Shown here in pieces: positions 26,326 through 37,000 of a stretch of DNA of 64,000 nt; within the stretch, counting starts at the first letter, position 1, and each line of letters opens with the position of its first letter. The notes below the pieces were generated by a model. The model searched no databases and was not told the DNA's origin. It saw nothing but the letters and a program-made list of their open reading frames with translations. Source of the stretch: Bowmanella dokdonensis (GTDB lineage: Bacteria; Pseudomonadota; Gammaproteobacteria; Enterobacterales; Alteromonadaceae); NCBI RefSeq assembly GCF_017254865.1, contig NZ_JAFKCV010000004.1, positions 310,001 through 374,000 of the forward strand, read 5' to 3'. A program made the position numbers and the translations under genes.

Positions 26326-27723
26326 ATGAGTTACCAGCAAACCGTTGCTGGTGTTGTCTATCGCTTTGCCGATCTTAAGGTGTTGATGGCCAGGGCCAGT
26401 CCGCTGCGCTCGGGCGACTGTCTGGCCGGTATCGCTGCACAGACGGCGACCGAGCATATGGCCGCCAGGTTGTGTCTGGCCGATATTCCGCTTCAGGCCT
26501 TCCTCAACGAACTGCTGATCCCTTATGAAGACGATGAGATCAGCCGGTTGATTGTCGACAGCCACGACAAGGACGCTTTTGCGCCTGTCAGCCACCTCAC
26601 GGTGGGTGATTTTCGCAACTGGCTGTTACTGGACAGCACAGGCCCTGCCGAGCTGGCGGCCATCAGCACCGGTGTCACCCCGGAAATGGCTGCGGCGGTG
26701 TGCAAACTGATGCGCAATCAGGACCTGGTCCTGGTGGCGCGTAAGTGCCGGGTCAACAGTGCCTTTCGCAGCACTGTTGGGCTGCCGGGCAGGTTGTCCA
26801 GTCGTTTACAGCCCAATCATCCCACCGATGATGTCAAAGGCATTGCCGCCGCCATTCTGGACGGCCTGTTGTACGGTTGTGGCGATGCGGTTATCGGCAT
26901 TAATCCGGCCAGTGACAGCATACCCCAGCTCAGAGAATTGTATTACCTGCTCGACGAAGTGATTAGTCACTATCATATTCCGACCCAGTCCTGCGTCCTG
27001 ACCCATGTGACCAACCAAATTCAACTGATGGAAAAAGGCGCTCCGGTGGACCTGGTGTTTCAGTCCATTGCCGGTACTCAGGCAGCCAATAAAAGTTTCG
27101 GCGTGGACCTGACCCTGCTGAGTGAAGCCCAGTCTGCGGCCCTTTCCCTTAAACGCGGCACCCTGGGCGACAATGTGATGTATTTTGAGACCGGACAGGG
27201 TTCGGCACTGTCGGCCAATGCCCATCATGGTATTGATCAGCAGACCTGCGAAGCCCGAGCCTATGCCGTGGCCAGGCAATTCTCGCCGCTGCTGATCAAT
27301 TCGGTGGTGGGCTTTATCGGGCCGGAATATCTTTATGACGGCAAACAGATCACCCGGGCGGGGCTTGAGGATCATTTTTGCGGCAAGTTGCTGGGTCTGC
27401 CCATGGGGGTGGATATCTGCTATACCAACCATGCCGAGGCCGACCAGAATGATCTGGACAACCTGATGATCCTGCTGGCCAACGCCGGCCTGACTTTTTT
27501 GATGGGGGTGCCGGGCGGCGACGATGTGATGCTCAACTACCAGAGTACCTCTTTTCACGACATTCTGGTTTTACGTCAACTGTGCGCCCTGGCGCCGGCA
27601 CCGGAGTTTGAACAATGGCTGATCAAGATGGCAATCATGGATGCCAACGGGTGCATTTGCCCCGTGGCGGAGGCGCATCCGCTGATCCAGGGACTGCCCA
27701 GGCTGTTGCAGCCGATCAACTAG
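26326..27723 (+). CDS. eutB: Ethanolamine ammonia-lyase large subunit
   Basis: A 465-residue catalytic subunit of the adenosylcobalamin-dependent enzyme that turns ethanolamine into acetaldehyde and ammonia. It matches EutB along its whole length, with landmarks LRSGDCLAGIAA, GDAVIGINPASD, YFETGQGSALSA, GFIGPEYLYDGKQI and CYTNHAEADQNDLDNLMILL (separate motifs). The ATG at 26326 follows GGAG; an earlier in-frame ATG at 26260 would add non-homologous residues. Only eutC accompanies it: no microcompartment, reactivase or permease genes appear here, indicating the simpler, soluble type of ethanolamine metabolism. Confidence 0.95.
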   Translation: MSYQQTVAGVVYRFADLKVLMARASPLRSGDCLAGIAAQTATEHMAARLCLADIPLQAFLNELLIPYEDDEISRLIVDSHDKDAFAPVSHLTVGDFRNWLLLDSTGPAELAAISTGVTPEMAAAVCKLMRNQDLVLVARKCRVNSAFRSTVGLPGRLSSRLQPNHPTDDVKGIAAAILDGLLYGCGDAVIGINPASDSIPQLRELYYLLDEVISHYHIPTQSCVLTHVTNQIQLMEKGAPVDLVFQSIAGTQAANKSFGVDLTLLSEAQSAALSLKRGTLGDNVMYFETGQGSALSANAHHGIDQQTCEARAYAVARQFSPLLINSVVGFIGPEYLYDGKQITRAGLEDHFCGKLLGLPMGVDICYTNHAEADQNDLDNLMILLANAGLTFLMGVPGGDDVMLNYQSTSFHDILVLRQLCALAPAPEFEQWLIKMAIMDANGCICPVAEAHPLIQGLPRLLQPIN

Positions 27724-27743
27724 TACTGCCGGATCCCAATTCG

Positions 27744-28475
27744 ATGCTCAATGTTCACACGCCGGCGCGGGTGGCATTGGGCCGGGTAGGCAGCAGCCTC
27801 AGTACCCGCAGGATACAGGAGTTGGAATTGGCCCATGGTATGGCCCGCGATGCCGTGCACCTGGCGCTGGACAAGCAGGCGTTAAAGCAGTCGTTGCAAG
27901 ACCTGGGGCTGGATGTGATAGAGGTGCAAAGCCAGGTGCAGGACAGGGCCGAGTATCTGATGCGACCCGATAAGGGCAGAATGCTAAATCCAGAATGTCG
28001 CCGGCAACTGACAGAGTTGAAGGCTTCTTCAGTGCCGCTGCTGCTGGTCATAGGCGATGGCCTCTCGTCCATGGCCATCGCTAATCACGCCGTACCTCTG
28101 GTTAAAGCAATTCAGTCTGACTGTCCCTGGCCCCTGCCTTACCTGGTCCTGGCAGGCCAGGCCAGGGTGGCCCTTGCCGATGAGATAGCCCAACTGCTGG
28201 GCGCACAAATGGTCGCCGTGCTGATCGGAGAGCGCCCCGGGCTCAGCTCGCCGGACAGCCTGGGAATTTACTTTACCTACCAGCCTAAAACGGGCTGCAC
28301 CGACGACGCACGCAACTGTATTTCCAATATCCGCCCTCAGGGCCTGAGCTATCAACGGGCAGCGCAGAAACTACTGTGGCTGGCCGCCGAGGCCATGCGT
28401 ATCGGTGGCTCAGGCATTGTGCTCAAAGACCAGAGCGACCAGCGCTTGCACCAGATCGACCCCCAGGTCAGGTAG
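27744..28475 (+). CDS. eutC: Ethanolamine ammonia-lyase small subunit
   Basis: A 243-residue small subunit that forms part of the B12-binding site. Recognisable segments are HTPARVALGRVGSSL, TRRIQELELAHGMARDAVH, RPDKGRMLNP, VIGDGLSSMAI and ISNIRPQGLSY. The start is uncertain: ATG at 27744 lacks a good ribosome site, and the frame is open further upstream inside eutB to an ATG at 27615 preceded by GGAG, which would overlap eutB by 109 bp. The N-terminus is shorter than in enteric EutC, as in other non-microcompartment versions. It follows eutB by 20 bp. Confidence 0.9.
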   Translation: MLNVHTPARVALGRVGSSLSTRRIQELELAHGMARDAVHLALDKQALKQSLQDLGLDVIEVQSQVQDRAEYLMRPDKGRMLNPECRRQLTELKASSVPLLLVIGDGLSSMAIANHAVPLVKAIQSDCPWPLPYLVLAGQARVALADEIAQLLGAQMVAVLIGERPGLSSPDSLGIYFTYQPKTGCTDDARNCISNIRPQGLSYQRAAQKLLWLAAEAMRIGGSGIVLKDQSDQRLHQIDPQVR

Positions 28476-28698
28476 ATTTGCCCTCTTCCTTATGCACTTG
28501 GCACGAGGTACGGCCCTTCGGATAAGCGGCTTGCCATGGCGGACTTCGCCGGAGATACTGAAATTGAAGCATTGGCGACATCAATGTCATGGTTCAAATC
28601 TGACATGGACAGTTCATCTCACTGTTTGGCTTTTCAGCGTGGCAGAACACTGGGAAAGGGGAGTCCATATCATTCGTTAGGCGTGTTAAGGAGTGATT

Positions 28699-29130
28699 AT
28701 GACTGGCGACAATAAGATCAGCACTGGAGGTTGTCTTTGTGGTGCTGTGCGGTACGAAGTTAAAGGCCCGTTACGTGATGTGGTCAACTGCCATTGCAGT
28801 ATGTGTCAACGCTTGCATGGCAACTTTGGCCCTCACTCCAAGGCTCGGAAAGTCAATATCAGAATAACGAAGGATGCCGGCCTTGCCTGGTACAAGACGT
28901 CAGATATTGCCCGGCGAGGATTCTGCCGAGAGTGCGGCTCCAGTCTGTTTTGGGACCCGTTTGAGCTGGATGCAACCGGTATTATAGCGGGCTCCCTTGA
29001 TGGTCCTACGGGATTAAAGACGGTGGGGCATATCTTCGTCAGTGAGAAGCCAGACTTCTACCAGATCACAGATGATTTGCCACAGTTCCAAGAGTCTTCA
29101 AACGGTGTCTTAGTTAACGACTATAAATGA
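28699..29130 (+). CDS. GFA (CENP-V/GFA domain) family protein
   Basis: A 143-residue zinc protein of the glutathione-dependent formaldehyde-activating-like family. Zinc ligands occur as GGCLCG, NCHCSMCQ and CRECGS. Many members have unknown substrates, so formaldehyde metabolism should not be assumed. The ATG follows AAGGAG at ideal spacing (a GTG at 28693 is two codons upstream). It appears monocistronic. Confidence 0.87.
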   Translation: MTGDNKISTGGCLCGAVRYEVKGPLRDVVNCHCSMCQRLHGNFGPHSKARKVNIRITKDAGLAWYKTSDIARRGFCRECGSSLFWDPFELDATGIIAGSLDGPTGLKTVGHIFVSEKPDFYQITDDLPQFQESSNGVLVNDYK

Positions 29131-29386
29131 GTTGAACAGCATCCCTGATCTCGGGGTCCTGTTTTTCCTGCTGCGGTCAAGCCGGTCCGGGGGATTGGCC
29201 GCCGTTCTGTTAATGGTCGGGTAGGGAGAAAGTCTGTGGCTTATCTGTCTGTTGTTGCACCATCCGACTAAGTAGAGGAAACAGGACTGGTGAGATGCCA
29301 TACTGGGTTCCAAAGGGACGCCGACCAATGCTTGGCAATTAGAAGTTCACTGTAAGAGCCTGGCCTCGGGCAACAGGAACAACAAG

Positions 29387-29779
29387 ATGCATCCAGAGAC
29401 TCTGACATACAACGGGAATCAGCAACCTCAACATAAAGAGGTCTGTGATTTGCTCGCCCGGGAAATCGACACGCATCTCTGCGGGGGGGAGAACAAACTA
29501 TGGCATTCACATCCAGTCTGGTTTCTGGGAGGCAATCCCATTGTCGGATACAGCAAGCAGAAGCCGGGTATCCGACTGATGTTCTGGAGTGGGGCGGATT
29601 TTGCGGAAGCCGGCCTGAGCCTGATCGGCGGGAAATTCAGGGACGCATCCGTTTTCTATAACCGGGTCGAAGAAATAAACACAACAGAATTGCAGAGATG
29701 GCTCAAAAAAGCGCAAGAGATTCAATGGGACTATAAGAATTTAGTCAGGCGTAAGGGACGACTGGAAAGACTGAAATAA
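29387..29779 (+). CDS. DUF1801 family protein
   Basis: A 130-residue cytoplasmic protein resembling the DUF1801 (YdhG-like) fold. Typical features are the helix VCDLLAREI, the LWHSHPVWFLGGNPIVGYS strand-turn-strand and the final KNLVRRKGR. The biochemical function of the family is unknown. It is separated from neighbours by untranslated gaps and likely transcribed alone. Confidence 0.75.
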   Translation: MHPETLTYNGNQQPQHKEVCDLLAREIDTHLCGGENKLWHSHPVWFLGGNPIVGYSKQKPGIRLMFWSGADFAEAGLSLIGGKFRDASVFYNRVEEINTTELQRWLKKAQEIQWDYKNLVRRKGRLERLK

Positions 29780-29845
29780 TCCGGGCTGTACTGATTGCAG
29801 CGAGTGGTCCGTTACAGACAAAAAACCAAGGAGAAGGACAGAAAT

Positions 29846-30382
29846 ATGCGACCTTTACTGATTTTCTGTTTGATATTGCCATTACTGGCCTGCGCCAGCG
29901 CTCCAGATGGAGTGCAGCCGGTCAAGGACTTTGAACTGGATCGTTATCTGGGTACCTGGTTTGAAATCGCCCGTTTGGACCATGAGTTTGAACAAGGGCT
30001 GAGCCGGGTGACAGCCAACTACCGGCTGGCTGACAAAGGGGGCATAAAGGTGATTAACCGGGGCTTCAATACGGACACCGGCGAATGGCAGGAGGCCGAA
30101 GGCAAGGCCTACTTTGTCGAGGACCGCAACACGGGTCACCTGAAAGTGTCTTTCTTTGGTCCGTTCCAGGGTGCCTATGTGATTGTGGCGCTGGACAAGG
30201 AGGACTATCAATATGCCATGGTCAGCGGACCGGACAGGGACTATTTGTGGATACTGTCCCGCCAGCCCAGCCTGGAGTCCTCTGTGTTGGATAAACTGCT
30301 GGCACAGGCAGAAGGCCTGGGTTATGCCACCAAAGAGTTAATTTGGGTGGATCACCCCAACGATGAGCCTGAACAGGACTGA
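29846..30382 (+). CDS. blc: Outer-membrane lipocalin Blc
   Basis: A 178-residue lipoprotein (lipobox LLAC) with the lipocalin fold. The first conserved motif is GTWFEIARLDHEFEQGL, and the later YAMVSGPDRDYLWILSR block is typical of Blc/apolipoprotein-D-like bacterial lipocalins. It binds fatty acids or lysophospholipids at the envelope. The ATG is supported by AAGGAGAAGG upstream; an earlier in-frame start at 29795 would precede the signal peptide. Confidence 0.92.
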   Translation: MRPLLIFCLILPLLACASAPDGVQPVKDFELDRYLGTWFEIARLDHEFEQGLSRVTANYRLADKGGIKVINRGFNTDTGEWQEAEGKAYFVEDRNTGHLKVSFFGPFQGAYVIVALDKEDYQYAMVSGPDRDYLWILSRQPSLESSVLDKLLAQAEGLGYATKELIWVDHPNDEPEQD

Positions 30383-31193
30383 TTCAGGCTTTTGGCGGTC
30401 CCGTTCTGGCTGACGGCCGCACCCGCCAGGCCCGGTGATCATCCAAAACCCCTGTTTCGCCACGCAAGTGCAAGTCGGTGCGTTTATCACCTGGTAGCGC
30501 AGTTTTTTACGCAATAGCAGACAGAAGAGCAGCGGCTGCCCGGGTCAGTTGGCAAGCCGGAAAGGCAGAGGGCTGATATGTCCGCCGCCTTGAAGGCAAA
30601 ATGGATGGTGAGAGATAAGTGCTCCTACGGGCTGTGGTTATGGATACTTTCACTGAACGGTCAGGCCAACCCCTGCGGATTACTAGGAAATAGATATTCT
30701 TTTTCCTCGGCCTGCCTTGGATCCCGTTGTGGCACTCCCCATTGCCGGTTAATGGGCAATACCCCGGCCCACACTGGCCAGCCGTAATCGGCGTCATCAC
30801 TCCCTCCCGGGCAGATCAACACCGCCACTGCCGGTGGATGGGCAAGGGGCCATGTTATCAGATACAGCCTCGGCTAAAGGAATAGCTATTCTTACTCCTG
30901 ACCGACAATACCCACTGGGTATCGGCTCGGCCTCTGCATTGACCTTGCAGTCGGCCCTGGCTGAACTGGGAAAAGTCCCAAGGCGGCATGCGCCTGGAAA
31001 CTGACCACCCTGTCTGGTCACTATTTTTCCCATCCCTGCCGGCAAAGCTTTGTGCTGGGATTTTCCCAGCCGGATGACACTGCTCTTACCTGCGGCATCG
31101 GACTTCTCAGACAATGCCTGCAAAAGGTACTATCCTGAGCGTTGCGGACTCCGTCCGCCCTACTGGATTATCAATAAATACAAGGACGTAAGC
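30383..31193. other. 811-bp intergenic region without a convincing gene
   Basis: No reading frame here looks like protein on either strand. Several short inverted repeats are visible, for example CCCATT/AATGGG near 30738-30754 and GCTGGGA/TCCCAGC near 31053-31070. The stretch may hold decayed sequence, a small RNA or long untranslated regions. I cannot support a specific feature. Confidence 0.5.
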
Positions 31194-31403
31194 ATGAAAC
31201 GCTTTTTTTCCCTGCCATCCTGTTGCTTCACCCTGCTGTTCACCGGCATGACTTGCCTGGTATGGCTGCATTTGGCGCACAGCGAAGGTGGCACCCCAAT
31301 GGCGATGGATAACCCGATGTTTATGCTGGTATTCGGCTGGAGTCTGATACTGGGCGGCTGTATCGCCGGACTGATATTTTTGCTCCGTCCTGCTGAAGGC
31401 TGA
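31194..31403 (+). CDS. Small two-span membrane protein
   Basis: A 69-residue protein with two hydrophobic stretches (LPSCCFTLLFTGMTCLVWL and FMLVFGWSLILGGCIAGLIFLL). The ATG follows AAGGA. No family is recognised; the composition suits a small inner-membrane protein, and the first stretch could instead be a signal. Confidence 0.65.
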   Translation: MKRFFSLPSCCFTLLFTGMTCLVWLHLAHSEGGTPMAMDNPMFMLVFGWSLILGGCIAGLIFLLRPAEG

Positions 31404-31473
31404 TTGTCCCGGGGGCCAGCATAGCCAGGTATAAAACTATAAATTCTTGTTTCTTTTTCACGGATAGTATTGC

Positions 31474-32838
31474 ATGAAGAAAGTCCTGATTATCCTGCTC
31501 ATTGCGCTGACCCTGCTGTTTGCCCTGTTTCCTTCCCTGCTGGGGTTTTCCCTGTTGCGGATAGGCGATGCCGTCTCCGTTTCCACCGCCATGGGTGCCA
31601 AACTGGGTTGTTCGGCGCGTTTCATCACCGGGCAGGGGGAGACGCAAATCATTGAAGATTTGGCCTCTTATTCCCCGGCCAATCGCCTGCTTGATATCCA
31701 TTATCAGGACAGCCGCGCCACCGCCAGCCTGCTGGGAATGGCAACCACAAGCGCCACCTACAGGCCTGGTCTGGGTTGTACCCTGGATGACGGTGATACC
31801 AGTGAGCTGGACAGATTGGTGGTCGCCGATATGCCGCCAAAGACAGCTCCCTGGCCCGCAGGTTTTCAGGTGTCGACCATTCTTCCTGAGGTGCAGGAGA
31901 AGCTGGATCAGATGCTGGCGGAAGACAATCTGGCGGGACTGGACAGCCGCGCGCTGCTGGTGGTTAAGCAGGGACAGATTGTGGCCGAGTCCTACGCTGA
32001 GGGCATCAGTCCCCAAACGCCATTGCTTGGCTGGTCCATGGGCAAGAGCCTGACGGCCATCCTCCAGGGCCGCATGCAGCAACTGGGGCTGGTGCATGTC
32101 AGCGATCAGGGCTTGTTCGAACCCTGGCAGCAGGACAAGCGTCAGCAGATAAGCCTTAAGCACATGCTGACCATGACCTCAGGCCTGATGTTCGATGAGA
32201 CCTATGCGCCCGGCAGCGACTCCACCCGCATGCTGTTCCAGTCCCACAGCGCCTCTGAGGTGGCCATGGACACTGAGCTGGTCCATGCGCCAGGAGCGCA
32301 TTTTTCCTATTCTTCCGGCACCACCAATCTGATCGCCCGCTACCTGCATGATCGCCTGGGCGGCGATCAGGCGGCACTGGATTTTTTCCAGACGCAGTTG
32401 CTTGCTCCCCTTGGCATGACCCACAGCCTGTTTGAGCCTGATCCAAGCGGGGTGTTTGTGGGTAGTTCTTATGTCTATGCATCGGCCCGTGACTGGGCAA
32501 GACTGGGTTTGTTGATGCTGTACGAAGGACAGTGGCAGGGTGAGCAATTCTTGTCCCAGGAGTGGGTAGCTCAGGCCAGATCCCCGAACAGCAGCCGCAA
32601 TGACAGCCGCTACGGTTATCAGTTCTGGCTGAACCGCGGTAACGAGGGGGAAGCTCTGCGCTGGCCTGCATTGCCGGCTGATGCCTACGCTATGCAGGGC
32701 AATCGCAAGCAGGTGGTGATGGTGATCCCGTCAGAACAACTGGTGCTGGTGCGCCTGGGCTTGACAAAGGAACAATACCCGATGGAAGGCAATTTTTCTG
32801 CGCTTGTCACTCTGTTGGCTGGGATGGAAAGCAGGTGA
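31474..32838 (+). CDS. Beta-lactamase-fold serine hydrolase
   Basis: A 454-residue membrane-anchored or exported protein with an N-terminal hydrophobic anchor (VLIILLIALTLLFALF). The class C beta-lactamase/esterase-like domain covers about residues 135-440. SMGKSL provides the catalytic S-x-x-K, and YSSGTT takes the place of the Y-x-N motif. These proteins are more often esterases or peptidases than antibiotic-inactivating enzymes. About 130 residues ahead of the domain are unassigned and include several cysteines. Confidence 0.85.
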   Translation: MKKVLIILLIALTLLFALFPSLLGFSLLRIGDAVSVSTAMGAKLGCSARFITGQGETQIIEDLASYSPANRLLDIHYQDSRATASLLGMATTSATYRPGLGCTLDDGDTSELDRLVVADMPPKTAPWPAGFQVSTILPEVQEKLDQMLAEDNLAGLDSRALLVVKQGQIVAESYAEGISPQTPLLGWSMGKSLTAILQGRMQQLGLVHVSDQGLFEPWQQDKRQQISLKHMLTMTSGLMFDETYAPGSDSTRMLFQSHSASEVAMDTELVHAPGAHFSYSSGTTNLIARYLHDRLGGDQAALDFFQTQLLAPLGMTHSLFEPDPSGVFVGSSYVYASARDWARLGLLMLYEGQWQGEQFLSQEWVAQARSPNSSRNDSRYGYQFWLNRGNEGEALRWPALPADAYAMQGNRKQVVMVIPSEQLVLVRLGLTKEQYPMEGNFSALVTLLAGMESR

Positions 32839-32919
32839 CACAAGATCTGTGCCCGGCAAATTCATCGCCCAGAGACTAAGGTTGAATACTGGATTTGAGG
32901 AAAGCAGACAGGAGTATAC

Positions 32920-34095
32920 ATGCAATGGCCCCGCCACTGGCGTGGGCGGCAATCTGGTAGTGTGCCGGCCCCGGCCCGTATTGGCAAAGGAATAAAAAGC
33001 CACAGCAGGCAATGGACAATGTTGCTTGGCCTGTGGTCTGTCCTGGCAACTGGTCAACCCATCGGGGTGGAAGCCGTGGTGGCGCAAAGCCGCCCCATCT
33101 TTGAGGACGTACCGATCAGTGGCACTTTGACCTCTCCCCAGGTATCCCTCTTGTCAGCCCAGGTTGAGGGCCTGGTCAGCGAGGTGCGTACCGATGCGGG
33201 GGATACCGTCGTGGCCGGTCAAAGCCTGCTTATACTGGATACCGAACTCAGCGAAATCGCACTGCAGGCGGCCAAAGCCAGAGTGGAAAGTGCCAGACAG
33301 ACCTGGCTGGACAGCCAGCGGCGATTCCAGGAGGCACAGTCCCTGATCAATCAGCAAAGCATTGCCCAAAGCGAGGTCGACGCCCTGGCCGCCCGCATGC
33401 GTATTGATGCTGCCATGCTGGAGGTGGCACAGGTGAACGCCCGTGATCAACAGGCCAGGCTCCACAGACATACCATCAAGGCGCCGTTTGACGGCGTGGT
33501 CAGCCGCCGCCTTATCGACGTAGGTGAATGGGTGGCGCCGGGCACGGCTATGCTGGAACTGGTGGGGCAAAGTCAGCTATGGGCCGATTATCAGGTACCC
33601 CAACGATTTTATCCCCAGGTGGGTCCGCAGACCCGTTTGCGGCTCAGGTTTGATGCATTGCCAGGACAGATCCTGGACAAGCCCATGCATGCTAAGGTAC
33701 CGCAGAGTCGCAGCAACGGACGAACCTTCCTGCTGCGGGTTGCCATAGACCCGAAGCAGTACCCTGAATTGATCCCCGGGATGTCAGCCTCAGCGAATCT
33801 GAGGCTGGATCTGCACAGACAGAGTCTGGTGATACCCAGGGATGCGCTGATCCGCTACCCGGATGGCCGAATCAGTGTCTGGGTCAGTCAGCAACAGACT
33901 AAATGGGGGCAAACCTCGAAGGTCACCGAACAACTGGTGGAGACAGGCATCAACTTCGGCGAATCGGTGGAGGTGACCCGGGGCCTCAACGCCGGTCAGC
34001 AGGTGATTGTGCGGGGTAACGAAGCCCTGCAAGAGGGTCAGCAAGTCAGGTTAGAACAGGCAAAATTCCTGAAGCCTAAGGAAAGCAGGCCCTAA
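32920..34095 (+). CDS. RND efflux periplasmic adaptor subunit
   Basis: A 391-residue membrane-fusion protein. After a hydrophobic N-terminal export segment it shows the lipoyl half-motifs (VEGLVSEVRTDAGDTVVAG and APFDGVVSRRLIDVGEWV), a helical hairpin between them (ALQAAKARVESARQTWL), then beta-barrel and membrane-proximal domains. It would bridge the RND pump to an outer-membrane channel of TolC type, which is not encoded nearby. GGAG lies five bases before the ATG. Unusually, about 30 basic residues precede the hydrophobic segment. Confidence 0.9.
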   Translation: MQWPRHWRGRQSGSVPAPARIGKGIKSHSRQWTMLLGLWSVLATGQPIGVEAVVAQSRPIFEDVPISGTLTSPQVSLLSAQVEGLVSEVRTDAGDTVVAGQSLLILDTELSEIALQAAKARVESARQTWLDSQRRFQEAQSLINQQSIAQSEVDALAARMRIDAAMLEVAQVNARDQQARLHRHTIKAPFDGVVSRRLIDVGEWVAPGTAMLELVGQSQLWADYQVPQRFYPQVGPQTRLRLRFDALPGQILDKPMHAKVPQSRSNGRTFLLRVAIDPKQYPELIPGMSASANLRLDLHRQSLVIPRDALIRYPDGRISVWVSQQQTKWGQTSKVTEQLVETGINFGESVEVTRGLNAGQQVIVRGNEALQEGQQVRLEQAKFLKPKESRP

Positions 34096-34098
34096 CTT

Positions 34099-37000
34099 AT
34101 GTTTCAGGCTATCGTTCGCCACGGCATTCTGGTGACAGTGATCGTGTTGATCATTGCGGTACTGGGGATCCTGGCCGCGTTGCGTATTCCGGTGCAGATG
34201 ATCCCGGACCTGGAAGTGCGCATTATCACGGTGCAGACCAGTTGGCCCGGCGCCACCCCTCAGGATATCGAGAAGGAGATTCTCATTGAGCAGGAGGAGT
34301 TCCTGCGCAACATTCCCTATCTGCAGGAACTGAAATCCACCGCGACGCTGGGCGCTGCTGAGATAGAGCTGGAGTTTCCCTTTGGCGTGGATATTACCGA
34401 GACCCTGATTCGGGTCAATAATGCCCTGACCCAGGTGCCGTCGTATCCGGTGAATGTGGATGAGCCGCAAGTCTATGCCACCTCCTTTTCTTCCAATTCC
34501 TTCATGTATTTCCGGGTGTCTCCCCTTAAGGGCAATCCGCGTAATCTGGATATGGATATGATGCGTGACTTTATCGAGGACAAAGTCCGTACAAGCATGT
34601 CCAGAGTCCCGGGGGTGGCAGATGTGAATGTAGGCGGAGGCGCCAGGCGGCAGGTTCAAATCCGCCTGGATCCGGAACGGTTGGCCGCCAAAGGACTGAC
34701 CCTAAGCCAGGTACGCAGTGCCATCACCCAGCGCAACCGGGACATCTCTGCCGGGGAAATACAAAGCGGCAAGCGACGCTATCTGCTGCGTACTTTGGGC
34801 CGCTTCGAGGATTTGCAGGAGATTCGTCAGCTTATCGTCAGCCGCCAGGGTGACAGCCTGGTACGCTTGGGTGATGTGGCCGAGGTGGTGCTGGATCATT
34901 TTAAGATTCGAGAGGCCTCCTATGTTAACGGCCAGCCGGTTATCAGCCTGTCGGTGCGCAGGGAAAGCGGCTCCAACGTAATAGCCATCAAGGGTGCCAT
35001 GATGGAGGAGGTTGGGCGCATTAACCGGCAGATGCTGGAGCCGCGCGGCATGGAACTGGAACTGCCCGCCGATGACGTGGTGTATGTGGAGGACTCGGTC
35101 TTCAATGTCTGGAAAAACCTGATCCTCGGCGCGCTGCTGGCAACCGGCATCATGTACCTGTTTCTGCGTTCCTTCAGGGCGACTGCCCTGGGTGTGGTGG
35201 GGATCCCGGTATGCACTATTGCTGCTTTTCTCGGTCTGTTGCTGGCCGGTCGCACTATTAATGTCATCTCCCTGGCGGGGGTCGCTTTTGCGATTGGCAT
35301 GACGCTGGACAACAGCATAGTCGTGCTGGAAAGCATCGAGCTTGAACGTCGCCGGGGACTGAACAGGCTTAAGTCGGCGGTGGCCGGTGTCCAAAAGGTC
35401 TGGCCCGCAGTGCTGGCGTCCACTCTCACCACTGTGATGGTATTCCTGCCGGTGGTCTTTATCGAAGAAGAGGCCGGCCAACTCTATTCGGATGTGGCCA
35501 TTGCCATCTCTTCTTCCATCCTGGTGTCGATGCTGGTGGCCATTACGGTGATCCCTACCGCCAGCGCACGGCTGAAGTTCGACAGCACCAGTCTTGCCGA
35601 CAAGGGCAACGAACAGTCCCCCCCGATACTAAAGACGATCCACGCCCTGGTGGAAACGCCCCGGCGGCGTCTGACGACCATCGGTCTGACGGTCGTTATC
35701 AGTGCTGCCATTGTGCTGTTTCTGACTCCGCCAGCCGAATACCTGCCGGAAGGGGAAGAGCCCAAAACCTTCGCCACCATGAGCGCCCCGCCCGGCTATA
35801 ACCTTCAAACCATGCAGCAGATAGGCGAGGAACTGACGGAGTATTTTATGCCCTTTGTGGGCGACGACCCGGACAGGTTTGCCAGGGGGGAGGTTCAGGT
35901 GCCGGCCATGGCGTATCTAAACTTAAGCATCTCACCGCAGAGTCTGCGCATCATTACTCAGTCCATCGACCCGGGACATATTGACGAGCTGATGCAGGCT
36001 ATTGTGGAAAAGTATGAGTCTCACCCGGGTATGCGCGCCTTTGCCGCCCGTGGCTCCATTATCACCAGCAATGACGGCGGTACCCGCAGTGTGAACCTGG
36101 ATATTGCCGGTCCGAATCTGGCCGATCTGTACCAGGTGGCCAGAATTGCCTACGAGCGGGCCGGGCAGATCTTCGATAATCCCAGAATTCAGTCCAATCC
36201 CTCCAGCCTGTCGCTGGCCCAACCCCTGTTGCAGATAAGACCGGACTGGGACCGGCTGGCCGAGGTGCAGATGAGCGCCGAGGATATCGGCTTTGCTGTG
36301 GCAGCTCTTACCGACGGGGCGTTCGTCAATGAGTTTTTCATGGGTGACGACAAGATAGACATGTATCTGTACAACCAGACGGGGCCGGGGGCGGACATTC
36401 AGACTTTGCGGAATATCCAGATTCAGACACCCTCGGGGCAAGTGCTTCCCCTGACGGATCTGGCAGATATTGAGGAGACAGTGGATACCAGTACCATCCG
36501 CAGGGTGGACGGCCAGCGTACCGTGACCCTGAATATTATTCCGCCTCGTTCAACGGCACTGGAAACAGGGGTGGCCAGGGTCAATGAGCAACTGGTGGAG
36601 CAGATGCGCCAGCAGGGCCAGATCCCTGTCGGTGTGGATTTGAGTATCTCGGGTGCGGCAGATCAACTGGATGCCACTCGTGAAGCCCTTGGCAGCAATT
36701 ATCTGGTGGCGTTGGTGATCATCTATCTGCTGATGGTGGCGATTTTCAGCCACTGGGGTTACCCACTGCTGATTATGACCAGCATCCCGCTGGGGATTGC
36801 CGGTGGTATCGCCGGACTGGCGCTGCTGAATGGTCTGGGTGGGCTGCTGGCGTGGCTGGAACTGGCCGAGTTGCACCAGCCCTTTGACATGATTTCCATG
36901 CTCGGATTTCTGATCCTGATGGGGACGGTGGTCAATAACCCCATACTCATTGTGCACCGCGCCATTGATAACGTTAAACAGGAAGGGATGGCGGCTGTGG

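Noticed and set aside
27615-27743. An upstream ATG for eutC with GGAG before it, giving 43 extra residues
   Set aside because: Those residues overlap eutB and look like a shadow of its coding sequence, unlike any EutC N-terminus. Kept only as an alternative start.
30507-31123. Two open frames on the minus strand in the gene-free region
   Set aside because: Their sequences resemble no protein family and lack ribosome sites.
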